Of a DNA stretch of 64,000 nt, positions 1-8,330 are shown one piece after another (position 1 is the stretch's first letter; each line of letters starts with the position of its first letter). Location of the stretch: contig NZ_JBMSDZ010000010.1 in the NCBI RefSeq assembly GCF_049445995.1, positions 1 to 64,000 of the forward strand. Direction: 5' to 3'. The position numbers and the translations under genes were made by a program. The notes under the pieces are model-generated. The model saw only the letters and a program-made list of their open reading frames with translations. It was not told the DNA's origin and did no database searches. The DNA comes from Dyella_A sp049445995 (GTDB taxonomy: Bacteria > Pseudomonadota > Gammaproteobacteria > Xanthomonadales > Rhodanobacteraceae).

Positions 1-172
1 ATTGCGGTAAGATCATGGGAAGACTGGCGAACGACGAACCGGGGTGGTTTGGAAGACACGAGCGATGCACGCAATGCGAGATTGATATGGAAGTATAAAC
101 GGCTAAATGCGCGACGCGAAGTGCGCGGAATGTCGAAACAGCATCTTCACCCATAGGGTGAACCCGGCATGA
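1..172. other. Left edge without a recognisable gene
   Basis: I see no supported gene here. The bases are visibly less GC-rich than the rest of the window. In the frame of the downstream kinase an in-frame TGA stands at 170-172, and the kinase homology is lost between this stop and about position 233. The stretch therefore looks like foreign or rearranged DNA joined to the 5' side of a truncated sensor gene. It could also be part of an element that begins outside the window. Confidence 0.4.
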
Positions 173-307
173 GGGCGGAACCCAAGCGCAGCATGGATCC
201 GACCGGGCGAGCTCACGGAATCAGGTATCACCCATCGGCTGGACTACGAGGAGCTTCTAAGCGATGCGCTGGAAACCTTCCAGTCGCTGCGTACGAGTGA
301 GCGCGAG

Positions 308-1966
308 GTGAAAAGTGGTGGTGGCCGTTGGTATATCGCCCGCATGCTGCCGTACCGCACTGCCGAAGACCGCATCGAGGGTGCGGTACTGACCTTCATC
401 GACATCACCGGGCGCAAGCGTGCCGAGGAGGAGGCGCGCAAGAGCGAGGAACATCTCCGTCTCGTCGCCGAGAGCACCGACCACGCCATCATCACCTTCA
501 ACATCGACGGAGTGATCACCCATTGGAACAAAGGCGCCGAGCGCATCTTCGGATACGCGGCGGGCGAGGTGATCGGCCGCTCCGGCGAGCTGCTTTTCCC
601 TGAGATGGATCGCGACGAGAACGTTTTCGCCAGGCAACTGGGCGTGGCGTTGAGCCAGGGCAAAGCGCATGTGGAGCATTGGTACCTGCGCAAGGACGGC
701 TCTACCGTGTTCTGCAGTGGTACGACCGTGCCGCTCATCCAGGGAGGGCCGCACGGATTCGCCAAGATCATCCGCGACGAGACCCACGACCGGAGACATC
801 GCCAGGCAGGCGGGTCCCAGTTGCCAGCGGGAAGTGCGTCGCGGGAAGCGACCCAACAGGCCGCTCTGCTCAAGGACGAGTTCCTCGCCACCATGTCCCA
901 CGAGCTCAAGCACCCGCTGAACCTGATGCTGATGAACGCGGAGCTTCTTTCGGCGATCCCTGAGCTTGCCTGCAATGACTCGGCACGCCAGGCCGCCGAA
1001 GTGATCCGCCGGTCTATCCTCAGTCAGGGCCAGATCATCGACGACCTGCTGGACCTTTCGCGCATCAGTACGGGCAAGCTGACGCTGAAGCTGGACGATC
1101 TGGACCTGGCCGGGAGCGTCCGCCGCCTGGCCACGCCCACCCGCGACGAAGCCAGCCAGCGCGGCCTGGAGTTCGCCTCGCAAATACCCGACACGCCAGT
1201 GATGGTGAAGGCCGACCGCGTGCGCATCGATCAGGTCATCTGGAACCTGTTGAGCAATGCGCTGAAGTTCACGCCCGCTGGCGGGTGTATCGAGCTTCGA
1301 TTGTCGATGGGCGACTCGCGCGCCGAGCTGGTGGTGGCCGATTCCGGCCGTGGCCTTGGCCTTGACGAGCTGGATCAGATCTTCGAAATGTTCCACCAGG
1401 GCAGCGGTGTGTCCACGCGGGAAGGTGGCGGGCTGGGCATTGGGCTCGCCCTGGTGCGGCAGCTGGTCGAGCTGCATGGTGGCACGGTCAAGGCCACGTC
1501 GCCCGGTCGTGGCAAGGGCGCCAGTTTCTCCGTCTCATTACCCCTTTCCAACGTGCATCTCCCGGAGGAATCCGACGGCGCCGGGCACGAAGGCGAAATC
1601 GATGGCCTGCGCGTCATGGTCGTGGACGATGCAGTGGATATCCTCAGCCCGTTTCGTCAGGTGCTGGAGTTGAAGGGCGCCACAGTGGAGACCTTCGACT
1701 CCGCGCAGGCGGCGCTGAATGCGTTTGGCGCAGCGAGCTTCGACGTAGTGCTTTCAGACATCGGCATGCCCGGCATGAACGGCTACCAATTCATTCGTGA
1801 GCTTCGGACCCTGCCCGGTGGCGACAGCGTGATCGCCCTGGCTCTGACCGGTTTCGCCCGAGCCAAAGACCAGCGAGAAGCACTAAAGGCAGGTTTTGAC
1901 GCGCATATCAGCAAGCCTGTGGCACTGAAGTCGCTGCTGGCCGTGCTGCGACGCCTGCGAGGCTGA
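308..1966 (+). CDS. Hybrid PAS sensor histidine kinase with receiver domain, 5'-truncated CheB/CheR-PAS-type gene
   Basis: This encodes a cytoplasmic hybrid kinase. The visible order is the end of a first PAS domain (GRWYIARMLPYRT, then FIDITGRKRAEE), a second PAS domain (residues about 45-155), a HisKA region with phospho-acceptor His198 in MSHELKHPLN, a HATPase domain with N-box NLLSNALKFTP and G-boxes, and a receiver domain with Asp484 in VLSDIGMPGMNG. Numbering is from a GTG at 308 that has no convincing ribosome binding site. Homology continues upstream in frame to about position 233 (HRLDYEELLSDALETF), which resembles the PAS segment that follows CheB and CheR domains in chemotaxis-type fusion sensors. 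A stop at 170 removes the rest. I infer a 5' truncation; an internal start could still give a working kinase. The gene for the HWE kinase follows 58 bp downstream and may share its transcript. Confidence 0.75.
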   Translation: MKSGGGRWYIARMLPYRTAEDRIEGAVLTFIDITGRKRAEEEARKSEEHLRLVAESTDHAIITFNIDGVITHWNKGAERIFGYAAGEVIGRSGELLFPEMDRDENVFARQLGVALSQGKAHVEHWYLRKDGSTVFCSGTTVPLIQGGPHGFAKIIRDETHDRRHRQAGGSQLPAGSASREATQQAALLKDEFLATMSHELKHPLNLMLMNAELLSAIPELACNDSARQAAEVIRRSILSQGQIIDDLLDLSRISTGKLTLKLDDLDLAGSVRRLATPTRDEASQRGLEFASQIPDTPVMVKADRVRIDQVIWNLLSNALKFTPAGGCIELRLSMGDSRAELVVADSGRGLGLDELDQIFEMFHQGSGVSTREGGGLGIGLALVRQLVELHGGTVKATSPGRGKGASFSVSLPLSNVHLPEESDGAGHEGEIDGLRVMVVDDAVDILSPFRQVLELKGATVETFDSAQAALNAFGAASFDVVLSDIGMPGMNGYQFIRELRTLPGGDSVIALALTGFARAKDQREALKAGFDAHISKPVALKSLLAVLRRLRG

Positions 1967-2024
1967 TCCCTCGTCCCGATCCGGCGTCGCACGATGGTCC
2001 CCCGATGAGGGTGGAGAGACAGAT

Positions 2025-4883
2025 ATGGCATGGCCTTACGGCGACAGTCCCACGGCGAGGCGCATCAGACGCCACGATTGGACGGCGACCCCGCTGGGCC
2101 CTCTGGAGCGCTGGCCGCAGAGCCTGAAGACCGCGCTGGACCTGATGATCGGGGCCGAACAGCCGGTACTGGTGGCCTGGGGCGAGGAGTTGACCGCACT
2201 CTACAACCGCGCCTTCGCCGCCTTGCTGGGCGAGCCGCGCGGCCGGTACTTCGGAGCACCTTGCAGTGAGCTGTGCGGGGAGCGCTGGCCGATGCTCGAT
2301 GGCGCCGTGCGCGCCGCGCTCCGCGGTGAACCCCAGTTGTGGGCCGACCAGGGGATGAAGATCGGCCCGGACGATCTCGACACTGGCTGGTTCACCGTGA
2401 GCTGGATGCCGCTGCGCGATGAGAGTGATGCCGTCTCGGGTATCTACTGCACCGTCGTGGACACTACTGAAAAGGTGAGGGCACAGCAGATCCTGCGCGA
2501 GAGCCGCGACCGCCAGGCCTTCCTGCTCGCCTTGAGTGATGCGCTGCGGCCACTGTCCGGGCTCCGGGCGATCCAGCGGGTGGCGTCGCGGTTGATCGGC
2601 GAACACCTGCAAGCCGATCGTGTGGGCTTCGCCGAACGCGACGACGACGACGACGACGTGCACATCCTGGAGGACTGGTCGGCGCCGGACATGCCGCCGC
2701 TAGGGGCGATGCACTGCCTGAGCTCGTTTCACCCGTCGATCGGCGCCTTGTTGTGGCGGGGCGTGATCGTGAGGATCGACGACATCCGCACGGTCTGCGA
2801 ACACCCGGCCGATCTGGCGATGTACCAGCGCTGGAACATCGGGGCCGCGCTGGTGGTGCCGTTGCGGCGCGACGACCAGTTCAACGGCAGCTTCTACGTC
2901 CACCAGCGCATCCCACGCCGCTGGAGCGACGGCGACGCGCGGCTAGTACAGCGTGCGGCCGAGCGGGTCTGGATCGCCATACAGTGGGCAGCCGCAGAGC
3001 GATCGCTGCGCCATGCACAGCAACGCCGGCGATTTCTGCTGCTGCTCAGTGATACGTTACGCGGGCTCGATCAGTCCGCCACCATCAAGCACGCCGGTTG
3101 CCAATTACTCGGCGAGCAGTTGCAGCTTGATCGGGTGGCCTACGTCACCGTGGACGCAGCAGGGCAACTGTCGGTCCAAGGCTGGAGCAGTGCCACCGGG
3201 TTCTTCGACCAGGCAGCGGCTCCTGCCACGGCCGAGCACGCGCTCGCCGATACCTGCTGGCAACACAAGCTGCTGGTAATCCACGACGTGGCCAACGAAG
3301 ACAGGATCCCGCCACATGAGCGAGAGGCGCTGCTTTCGGCTGGCATCGGTGCCCTCGTCACGCTGCAAATAGCGGGCAAGGAAGCCGCCCGGCAGGCGGC
3401 CTTCGGCGGCGCGTCTCGGTCGGCGCGGCAGTGGTCCAGGGAGGACGTCGACCTGATCAAGGAAACCGCCGGGCGTCTTTGGTCTGCAGTGGAGCGGGCC
3501 CGTGCACTGGAGCAGCTGACCTTGCGCGAGGCCGAACTGGCCCAGGTGCAGCGTTCCGGCGGCGTGGGCGGCGTCATTATCGATATGGCTGATGGCATGC
3601 GCTCGCAGCGCTCGCCGGAATATCGACGGCTGCACGGATTGTCGCCGGAAGTGCAATTCGAAGGTCACGAAGAATGGCTCGCACGGGTTCATCCGAAAGA
3701 CCGCAAGACCGCCGACCGCGCCGTACGCGAAGCGATCGCGCACGGCGATTCGTATACCAGCGAGTACCGGATCGTCCGCCCCGACAACGGCGCGGTGCGC
3801 TGGATCTCGGCCAAGGGAGAGATCCAGCGCGATGCCGACGGTCGAGCGCTCCGGCTGGTGGGTATCCACCTGGATATCACCGAGCGCAAGGAAATGGAGG
3901 CTGCGCTCAAGCTCAGCGAGCGGCGACTGCAGACGCTGATCTCCGGCATGCCGCAGCTGGTATGGCGCGCCGAGGAAGCAGGACGATGGATCTGGGCCAG
4001 CCCGCAGTGGGCCGACTTTACCGGTCAGCGTGCGCACGAGAGCCTGGGCCGGGGCTGGCTCGAACCGGTGCATCCGGAGGATCGCGGGCGCGTATGCGAG
4101 GCGTGGGAGAAGGCCGAGTCGAGCGGAGCGCTCAGCATCGACCACCGCATCCTCGGCCGAGCCGGGCAGCGCTATCGCTGGTTCCAGACCCGCGCCGCGC
4201 CAGTACGCAACGCCGATGGCGGTATTCGCGAGTGGCTTGGCACCTCCACCGACGTCGACGAAATGCGTACGCTGCAGGATCACCAGCAGGTGTTGCTGGA
4301 TGAATTGCAGCACCGCACGCGCAACCTGATGGGCGTGGTGAGCGTGCTGGCCCGCCGTACAGTCGCCTCCAGCACCGACCTTGACGCCTTCGCCGTCCGC
4401 TTCGACGATCGGCTGGCCGCGCTGTCGCGAGCCAACAATTTGCTTTCTGGCGTCACCGATGGGCAGCGCATCAGCTTCGATGCCTTGCTGCGCCAGGAGC
4501 TCGATGCGCTCGGTGTACTGGACGGCCAGAATCCGCCGGTGGAGATGGCGGGGACCCCAGGCATCGCGCTGCGTTCGAGCACGGTGCAGATCCTTGCGCT
4601 CGCGCTGCACGAGCTGGGTACCAACGCGGTCAAATACGGCGCGCTGGCGCAGCCCGGGCGGCAGCTGTCAGTGCGCTGGTGGATCGATGCGCAGGTGGCA
4701 CCGCAATGCCTGGTGGTGCAGTGGCGCGAAACCGGAGTTCCCATGGCAGACAGCGGCGGCTTTGGCTACGGCCGCGAGCTCATCGAGCGTGCCCTGCCGT
4801 ATCAGCTCGGTGCCACCACCACCTACACCTTTACGCCCGACGGCGTGCTCTGCGTCATCCGGTTGCCGATCTCCGCGCAATAA
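2025..4883 (+). CDS. Multi-sensor HWE-family histidine kinase (PAS-GAF-GAF-PAS-PAS)
   Basis: This is a 952-residue soluble sensor kinase with no membrane segment. It begins with a PAS-like domain (about 1-155), followed by two GAF-type domains (about 165-325 and 335-490) that each contain a GEHLQADRVGF- or GEQLQLDRVAY-like signature. Two PAS/PAC units follow (about 500-625 and 630-745). The kinase core is of the HWE type: the acceptor His763 lies in LDELQHRTRNLMGVVSVLAR and the N-box is HELGTNAVKYGAL. HWE kinases often respond to light or redox through such sensor domains, but no chromophore Cys motif was identified, so the signal is unknown. An in-frame run of Asp codons (about residues 207-211) sits in the first GAF. 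The start ATG follows GGTGGAGAGACAGAT, a good ribosome binding site. A single-domain response regulator on the other strand at 5618-5995 is a possible partner. Confidence 0.88.
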   Translation: MAWPYGDSPTARRIRRHDWTATPLGPLERWPQSLKTALDLMIGAEQPVLVAWGEELTALYNRAFAALLGEPRGRYFGAPCSELCGERWPMLDGAVRAALRGEPQLWADQGMKIGPDDLDTGWFTVSWMPLRDESDAVSGIYCTVVDTTEKVRAQQILRESRDRQAFLLALSDALRPLSGLRAIQRVASRLIGEHLQADRVGFAERDDDDDDVHILEDWSAPDMPPLGAMHCLSSFHPSIGALLWRGVIVRIDDIRTVCEHPADLAMYQRWNIGAALVVPLRRDDQFNGSFYVHQRIPRRWSDGDARLVQRAAERVWIAIQWAAAERSLRHAQQRRRFLLLLSDTLRGLDQSATIKHAGCQLLGEQLQLDRVAYVTVDAAGQLSVQGWSSATGFFDQAAAPATAEHALADTCWQHKLLVIHDVANEDRIPPHEREALLSAGIGALVTLQIAGKEAARQAAFGGASRSARQWSREDVDLIKETAGRLWSAVERARALEQLTLREAELAQVQRSGGVGGVIIDMADGMRSQRSPEYRRLHGLSPEVQFEGHEEWLARVHPKDRKTADRAVREAIAHGDSYTSEYRIVRPDNGAVRWISAKGEIQRDADGRALRLVGIHLDITERKEMEAALKLSERRLQTLISGMPQLVWRAEEAGRWIWASPQWADFTGQRAHESLGRGWLEPVHPEDRGRVCEAWEKAESSGALSIDHRILGRAGQRYRWFQTRAAPVRNADGGIREWLGTSTDVDEMRTLQDHQQVLLDELQHRTRNLMGVVSVLARRTVASSTDLDAFAVRFDDRLAALSRANNLLSGVTDGQRISFDALLRQELDALGVLDGQNPPVEMAGTPGIALRSSTVQILALALHELGTNAVKYGALAQPGRQLSVRWWIDAQVAPQCLVVQWRETGVPMADSGGFGYGRELIERALPYQLGATTTYTFTPDGVLCVIRLPISAQ

Positions 4884-5006
4884 GCCGTCGCCAACAGCTC
4901 GGCGCCAACGTACGGCGAGGGAGTGACGAATGCTTTAGGCCGGCGTCATGTGCGCTGCACCGGTGCTTTTCTAAGCTGCCCGACCCTCAGCCCCGCGGAG
5001 TTCGAC

Positions 5007-5192
5007 ATGACAGGACAACCACGCAAGCACGGCACCGGCGATCGCAACAACGACCAGATCGCCTGGAAAGACCATGAGATTCATCGCAAGCGCGACGAGG
5101 AGAATCGCGAAAGCGATCGCAAACGCGATCGGGTGGACGAGACGGGCACGGGCAACCAGGAACCATCGTCGGGCGGCAAGGACACGCCCTGA
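5007..5192 (+). CDS. Small highly charged hypothetical protein
   Basis: This 61-residue protein is extremely hydrophilic, rich in Asp, Glu, Arg, Lys and Asn, with no hydrophobic segment. It carries a heptad-like central region (DHEIHRKRDEENRESDRKRD) and is likely disordered or helical. An upstream in-frame ATG at 4923 is possible, but the ATG at 5007 has a ribosome binding site (GCGGAG at 4995-5000) and is preferred. No function is recognised. Several similar small hydrophilic genes occur in this window (19833-19994, 24268-24486, 26528-26761), which suggests a stress-related set. It ends 28 bp before a strong GC hairpin. Confidence 0.6.
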   Translation: MTGQPRKHGTGDRNNDQIAWKDHEIHRKRDEENRESDRKRDRVDETGTGNQEPSSGGKDTP

Positions 5193-5220
5193 CAGTAGAG
5201 ACGTCCGTTCCGTTTCCAGA

Positions 5221-5253
5221 GGCCGGGCGCCCCACCGCAAGGGGCGCCCGGCC
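5221..5253 (+). terminator. GC-rich hairpin downstream of small gene
   Basis: The sequence GGCCGGGCGCCCC is followed after seven bases by its exact reverse complement, giving a 13-bp perfect stem. It lies just after the 5007-5192 gene and before a decayed gene on the other strand. No T-run follows, so it is either a weak terminator or simply a stable hairpin. Confidence 0.4.
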
Positions 5254-5388
5254 GGCGGGCTCTCCCGCCGCTGGTCCTGCCGAGTGCGTATCACTGTGCG
5301 CCGGCGGGCCTGAAACCGCCGTACACGCTTCATGGTCGCGACCGTTGACGGGCATGGTGACTAACGTTTCTTTTTACCGCGCCGTGGT

Positions 5389-5617
5389 TTATTTACCGCG
5401 CCCGTGGTTTACCGCGCGCGTCATCAGGAAGCCCAGCGCGTCGCGCACGCCCGGATCGGTGGCGACGTTGATCAGCCGTTCGTAGACGATCTTGGCGCGG
5501 GCTTCGGCCGCGATGTTCGAGCGCAGGTCGCAGGTGGGGTTCGCCGATGCTGTCGATGTAGCCGGCAGTCCACAGCTGGCCTCCGCTGTTGGTCAAGGCC
5601 GGACCGCCGCCGGGCAA
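5389..5617 (-). pseudogene. Manganese catalase C-terminal remnant, frameshifted
   Basis: Reading on the minus strand, the segment first encodes GPALTNSGGQLWTAGYIDSIGEP. After one extra base in a CCCC run (near 5538) the frame becomes DLRSNIAAEARAKIVYERL, then INVATDPGVRDALGFLMTRA. These two pieces match the C-terminal part of dimanganese catalases, where the Ala-Glu-Ala-Arg-Ala-Lys-helix and LMTRE carry metal-site residues. Here the Glu after LMTR is lost and the frame ends at TAA 5391-5389 in a small GTGGTTTA repeat. The N-terminal two thirds of the catalase are missing. The fragment therefore cannot be functional. It abuts the stop of the response regulator. Confidence 0.7.
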
Positions 5618-5995
5618 TCAGCCGGTGGGTCGGAAGTGCTGCGGATCGAACTGCGCCAGCGCTTCCATCAGCGTCAACACGTCGAATGGCTTCAGCAGGA
5701 AGGCATGCCGGCGGAACTTGCTCGGCAGGTGGTCGTGTGCATAGCCGGAGAAGATCAGGACGTTCACGTTCTGCGCCTGGAGCAGCTCGATGAGCGCATC
5801 GCTCGGCCCATCTTTCAACTCGTAGTCGACCAGGGCAATGTCGGGGCGACAAGACGCCAAGTGTATTGCGCCGGCATTGTCCTGGGCGGCACCAACAATG
5901 GGCCAGCGGTGCCAGGAGAGGACGTCCACTATGGTTTCCAGCAGGGCGGTATCGTCCTCGACAACCATGACGGAGGGGGGGCTGGCAGTAGCCAT
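5618..5995 (-). CDS. Single-domain response regulator (receiver only)
   Basis: A 125-residue CheY-like receiver domain with no output domain. It shows VMVVEDD (acidic pocket), the phospho-acceptor Asp in IALVDYELKDG, a conserved Ser/Thr position in VLIFSGY and the Lys in FLLKPFD. The ATG at 5995 begins MATASPPSVMVVEDD, which fits the family start. The frame stays open further upstream, but that extension has no similarity. Single-domain regulators of this type often take phosphate from HWE or hybrid kinases, and two such kinases are encoded at 0.2-4.9 kb; the partnership is inferred from proximity only. The stop lies directly next to a catalase remnant. Confidence 0.85.
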   Translation of the reverse strand: MATASPPSVMVVEDDTALLETIVDVLSWHRWPIVGAAQDNAGAIHLASCRPDIALVDYELKDGPSDALIELLQAQNVNVLIFSGYAHDHLPSKFRRHAFLLKPFDVLTLMEALAQFDPQHFRPTG

Positions 5996-6161
5996 ACGCG
6001 TTTCCTTGTATCGGCGGGACACCCCTGTACCCGCCGCAAGTATTGCGCCATATGCAGCGCTTTCACAATGCCATGCCGCCAACATGGCAATCGTTGCGTG
6101 TTCGGCCGCAGCACCCTGAAATATTTTTACGCGACAGGAACATTCTTTATGCAAATCAGCC

Positions 6162-6488
6162 GTGCCGCCGCGCAACGACAGCGCGGAGACGTTGGCGCGG
6201 TGCTTGCACGATATGGGCATGAGGCCTATCGCCAACCCGTTCATGCTCTACATCCCCTTCAACGCGAAGTCGCGCGCGCCGTGGCGCGTGCTCGAGCGCT
6301 CGCACGTGCTGGGTGTGTTCGGCAGTCGGGACGAATCACTGCACTTCGCACTGCGGCTCGCTGCCGAGGTGGTGCGCCGGGGCGGGGCGGAAGTGCGGCT
6401 GATGGTGGAGGAGGCGCACGGCGAATGGAAACAGATGCCGCCGGCACTGTTCGTCGACGCCTCCGAGCTGGCCAGCGACCGCGCCTGA
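6162..6488 (+). CDS. Hypothetical protein, DUF2188-like
   Basis: The frame encodes about 108 residues without signal peptide or membrane segment. The central part (PFNAKSRAPWRVLERSHVLGVFGSRDESLHFALRLAAEVVRRGGAEVRLMVEE) has the look of small DUF2188-type proteins: a short beta-sheet followed by a helix containing paired Ala-Glu and Arg. The assignment is by resemblance only. The start is uncertain. GTG at 6162 has no clear ribosome binding site, and ATG codons at 6213 and 6219 would give a product about 20 residues shorter. It lies divergent from the response regulator and about 140 bp before the DUF892 gene. Confidence 0.55.
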   Translation: MPPRNDSAETLARCLHDMGMRPIANPFMLYIPFNAKSRAPWRVLERSHVLGVFGSRDESLHFALRLAAEVVRRGGAEVRLMVEEAHGEWKQMPPALFVDASELASDRA

Positions 6489-6629
6489 GGCAGCGCGCGC
6501 AACGCACCCCTTCGACAGCAGACTCTTCGACAACCGCGGCACGGTTCGGACGCATCGGCGCGACGTCGGGTTCGTCAGGATGGCTGAGCCGGCATTCGCC
6601 GGTGCGTCCACATATTTCGAGGAATATCC

Positions 6630-7136
6630 ATGACGGCCAAGACCATACAGGATCTGTTCGTGCACGAATTGTCCGATATCTACAGCGCGGAAAAACAGTT
6701 GACCAAGGCACTCCCGCGGCTCGCCCGTGCGGCCAGCGACGAAGAGCTCAAGAAGGCGTTCGAGGCGCACGCCGAAGAAACCCAGCGTCAGGTGGAACGC
6801 ATTGACGCCGTGGCGCAGGCAATGGACATCCGCGTGAAGCGCCTCAAATCCGCCCCCATGGAGAGCCTCATCGAAGAGGGCCGGGACGTCATCGAATCGA
6901 TAGCGCAGGGACCGCTGCGCGATGTCGCCCTGGTGGCCGGTGCGCAGAAGGTGGAGCACTACGAAATCGCCGCCTACGGCACGCTGTGCGCATTGGCGAA
7001 GGAACTGGGCCAGGACAAGGCTGCCTCGCTGCTGGAGGAGACCCTGCAGGAGGAAAAGCAGACCGACCAGAAGCTCACCGTGCTGGCCGAACAGGGCAGC
7101 AACAAACGAGCGAAGGCACAGTCTGCAGCAGGCTGA
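6630..7136 (+). CDS. DUF892 ferritin-like protein (YciE/YciF family)
   Basis: A 168-residue all-helical protein of the DUF892 family. The N-terminus MTAKTIQDLFVHELSDIYSA is the family signature. The ferritin-like helices carry HAEETQRQVERI, KVEHYEIAAYGTL and LLEETLQEEKQTDQKL, which supply the Glu and His residues expected for a di-iron site. Family members such as YciF are cytoplasmic and accumulate under stress; the exact reaction is not established. A GAGGAATATCC ribosome binding site precedes the ATG. The Ala/Lys-rich tail is unstructured. Its neighbours are remnants of manganese catalase and of an Nramp transporter, so this locus once grouped metal and oxidative-stress functions. Confidence 0.88.
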   Translation: MTAKTIQDLFVHELSDIYSAEKQLTKALPRLARAASDEELKKAFEAHAEETQRQVERIDAVAQAMDIRVKRLKSAPMESLIEEGRDVIESIAQGPLRDVALVAGAQKVEHYEIAAYGTLCALAKELGQDKAASLLEETLQEEKQTDQKLTVLAEQGSNKRAKAQSAAG

Positions 7137-7216
7137 GCAGTAAGCCGGGGCGCGGCGACGGACGGCGGGCATGGACGCTGTAGCCCACCACCGTCGCCGC
7201 GCGCACGAGTTCTTCA

Positions 7217-8140
7217 GTGATGGACGTCCGTCGCTCCAGCGCCCCGCTGCGGGCGCTGGCGTCGCGCACGACACCGTGGCGTGCCAAGGTCGGCGGCGCA
7301 ACCGCGAAGAACCTGGGTGCGCGAACCTGGGGCGCAGGCACGCTGGTCGCCGTGGGCTACATGGATCCGGGCAACTGGGCTACCGACGTGCAGGCCGGAG
7401 CTCAGTTCGGCTACGGACTGGTGCCGGTGGTGGTGCTGGCCAGCCTGGCAGCGATGCTGTTGCAGTCGATTTCCGCCGCGCTCGTGGCGGTGACGGGGCA
7501 GGACCTCGCCTGCCTTTGTCGCGTGCGCCTGCCGCGCGCCGCGGTCGTCTCGATGTGACCGGCATGCGAGATCGCGATCGTGGCATGCGACCTCGCCGAG
7601 TCGTCGGGGCAGCGGTGGCCTTGCGGATGCTTTTCCGGGTGCCCCTGTGGGGCGGCGTGCTGGTGTCCATGATGCTGATGCTGCCGTTCGTCTGGCTGCA
7701 GCAGTGCGGGTCTGCCTGGCTGGTCGGTGGTGTGCTGGTGTTGCTGGGCGTGGTGATGGCGGCGCTGGCCGCGCAACTGGTGGCCGCCGGACCCGACGGC
7801 CAGGCTTTGCTCCGGGGCATGCGGCCTGATCCACGGCAGTGGCACAGCCCGGACATGCTGTGGTTGGCCGCCGGGATCGTCGGCGCCACCATCATGCCAC
7901 ACAACCTCTATCTGCATTCCTCGCTGACCACCCCCATCGCACGCGCTCCGCGCTCGCGAATCAAACGCGCACTGCGCGGCATCGGGCTCGACAGCGGTGT
8001 ATCGCTGGCGGTGGCGATGCTGGTCAACGTCGGTTTGCTGGTACTGGCGGCCGCCGTGTTCCACGTCCATGACGTGCGCGAGGTGAGCGATCTTTCGCAG
8101 GCGAGCCAACTGAAGCGCATCGCGCCGGTAGCCAAGCGAG
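7217..8140 (+). pseudogene. mntH: Nramp/MntH metal transporter pseudogene
   Basis: The start encodes a clear Nramp N-terminus: GTLVAVGYMDPGNWATDVQA contains the metal-binding Asp-Pro-Gly-Asn motif of TM1. The frame stops at TGA 7556-7558 exactly where the family has Trp (VVSM-stop-PACEIAIVACDLAE). About 45 bases later, one base is missing in the GAG-TCGTC stretch near 7597. After that the reading continues in another frame as AAVALRMLFRVPLWGGVL and reaches the TM6 motif GATIMPHNLYLHSSL. Homology ends near 8140 (SDLSQASQLKRIAPVAKRAL), well short of the usual 420-440 residues. A nonsense mutation, a frameshift and a 3' truncation together make this inactive as proton-coupled Mn/Fe import. The oxidase operon begins at the truncated end. 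Confidence 0.8.
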
Positions 8141-8249
8141 CTCTTCGACAGACGAAACACCCACGATGCCCGCTCCGTTCACTCGCCGTTAGGGATGCTG
8201 TCTCTGCAGCCGCACCTGACGACTGCCGAACGATTTCGGAGAAAAACGC

Positions 8250-8330
8250 ATGTCCGAACCTACTCGCTCCTGGAGTCGGCGCATATGCTTCGCGGCGGCC
8301 CGCGATGCCATGGGCAAGGCACGCGCATGA
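8250..8330 (+). CDS. Possible 26-codon leader ORF coupled to oxidase subunit I
   Basis: An ATG at 8250 preceded by CGGAGAAAAACGC (a fair ribosome binding site) opens a 26-codon frame. It starts MSEPTRSWSRRICFAAARD and ends in a TGA that overlaps the ATG of the subunit I gene as ATGA. The same four-base overlap recurs between the following genes. The peptide is basic and has no recognised family. It may be a leader that feeds ribosomes onto the oxidase gene, the vestige of a gene, or chance. Confidence 0.35.
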   Translation: MSEPTRSWSRRICFAAARDAMGKARA

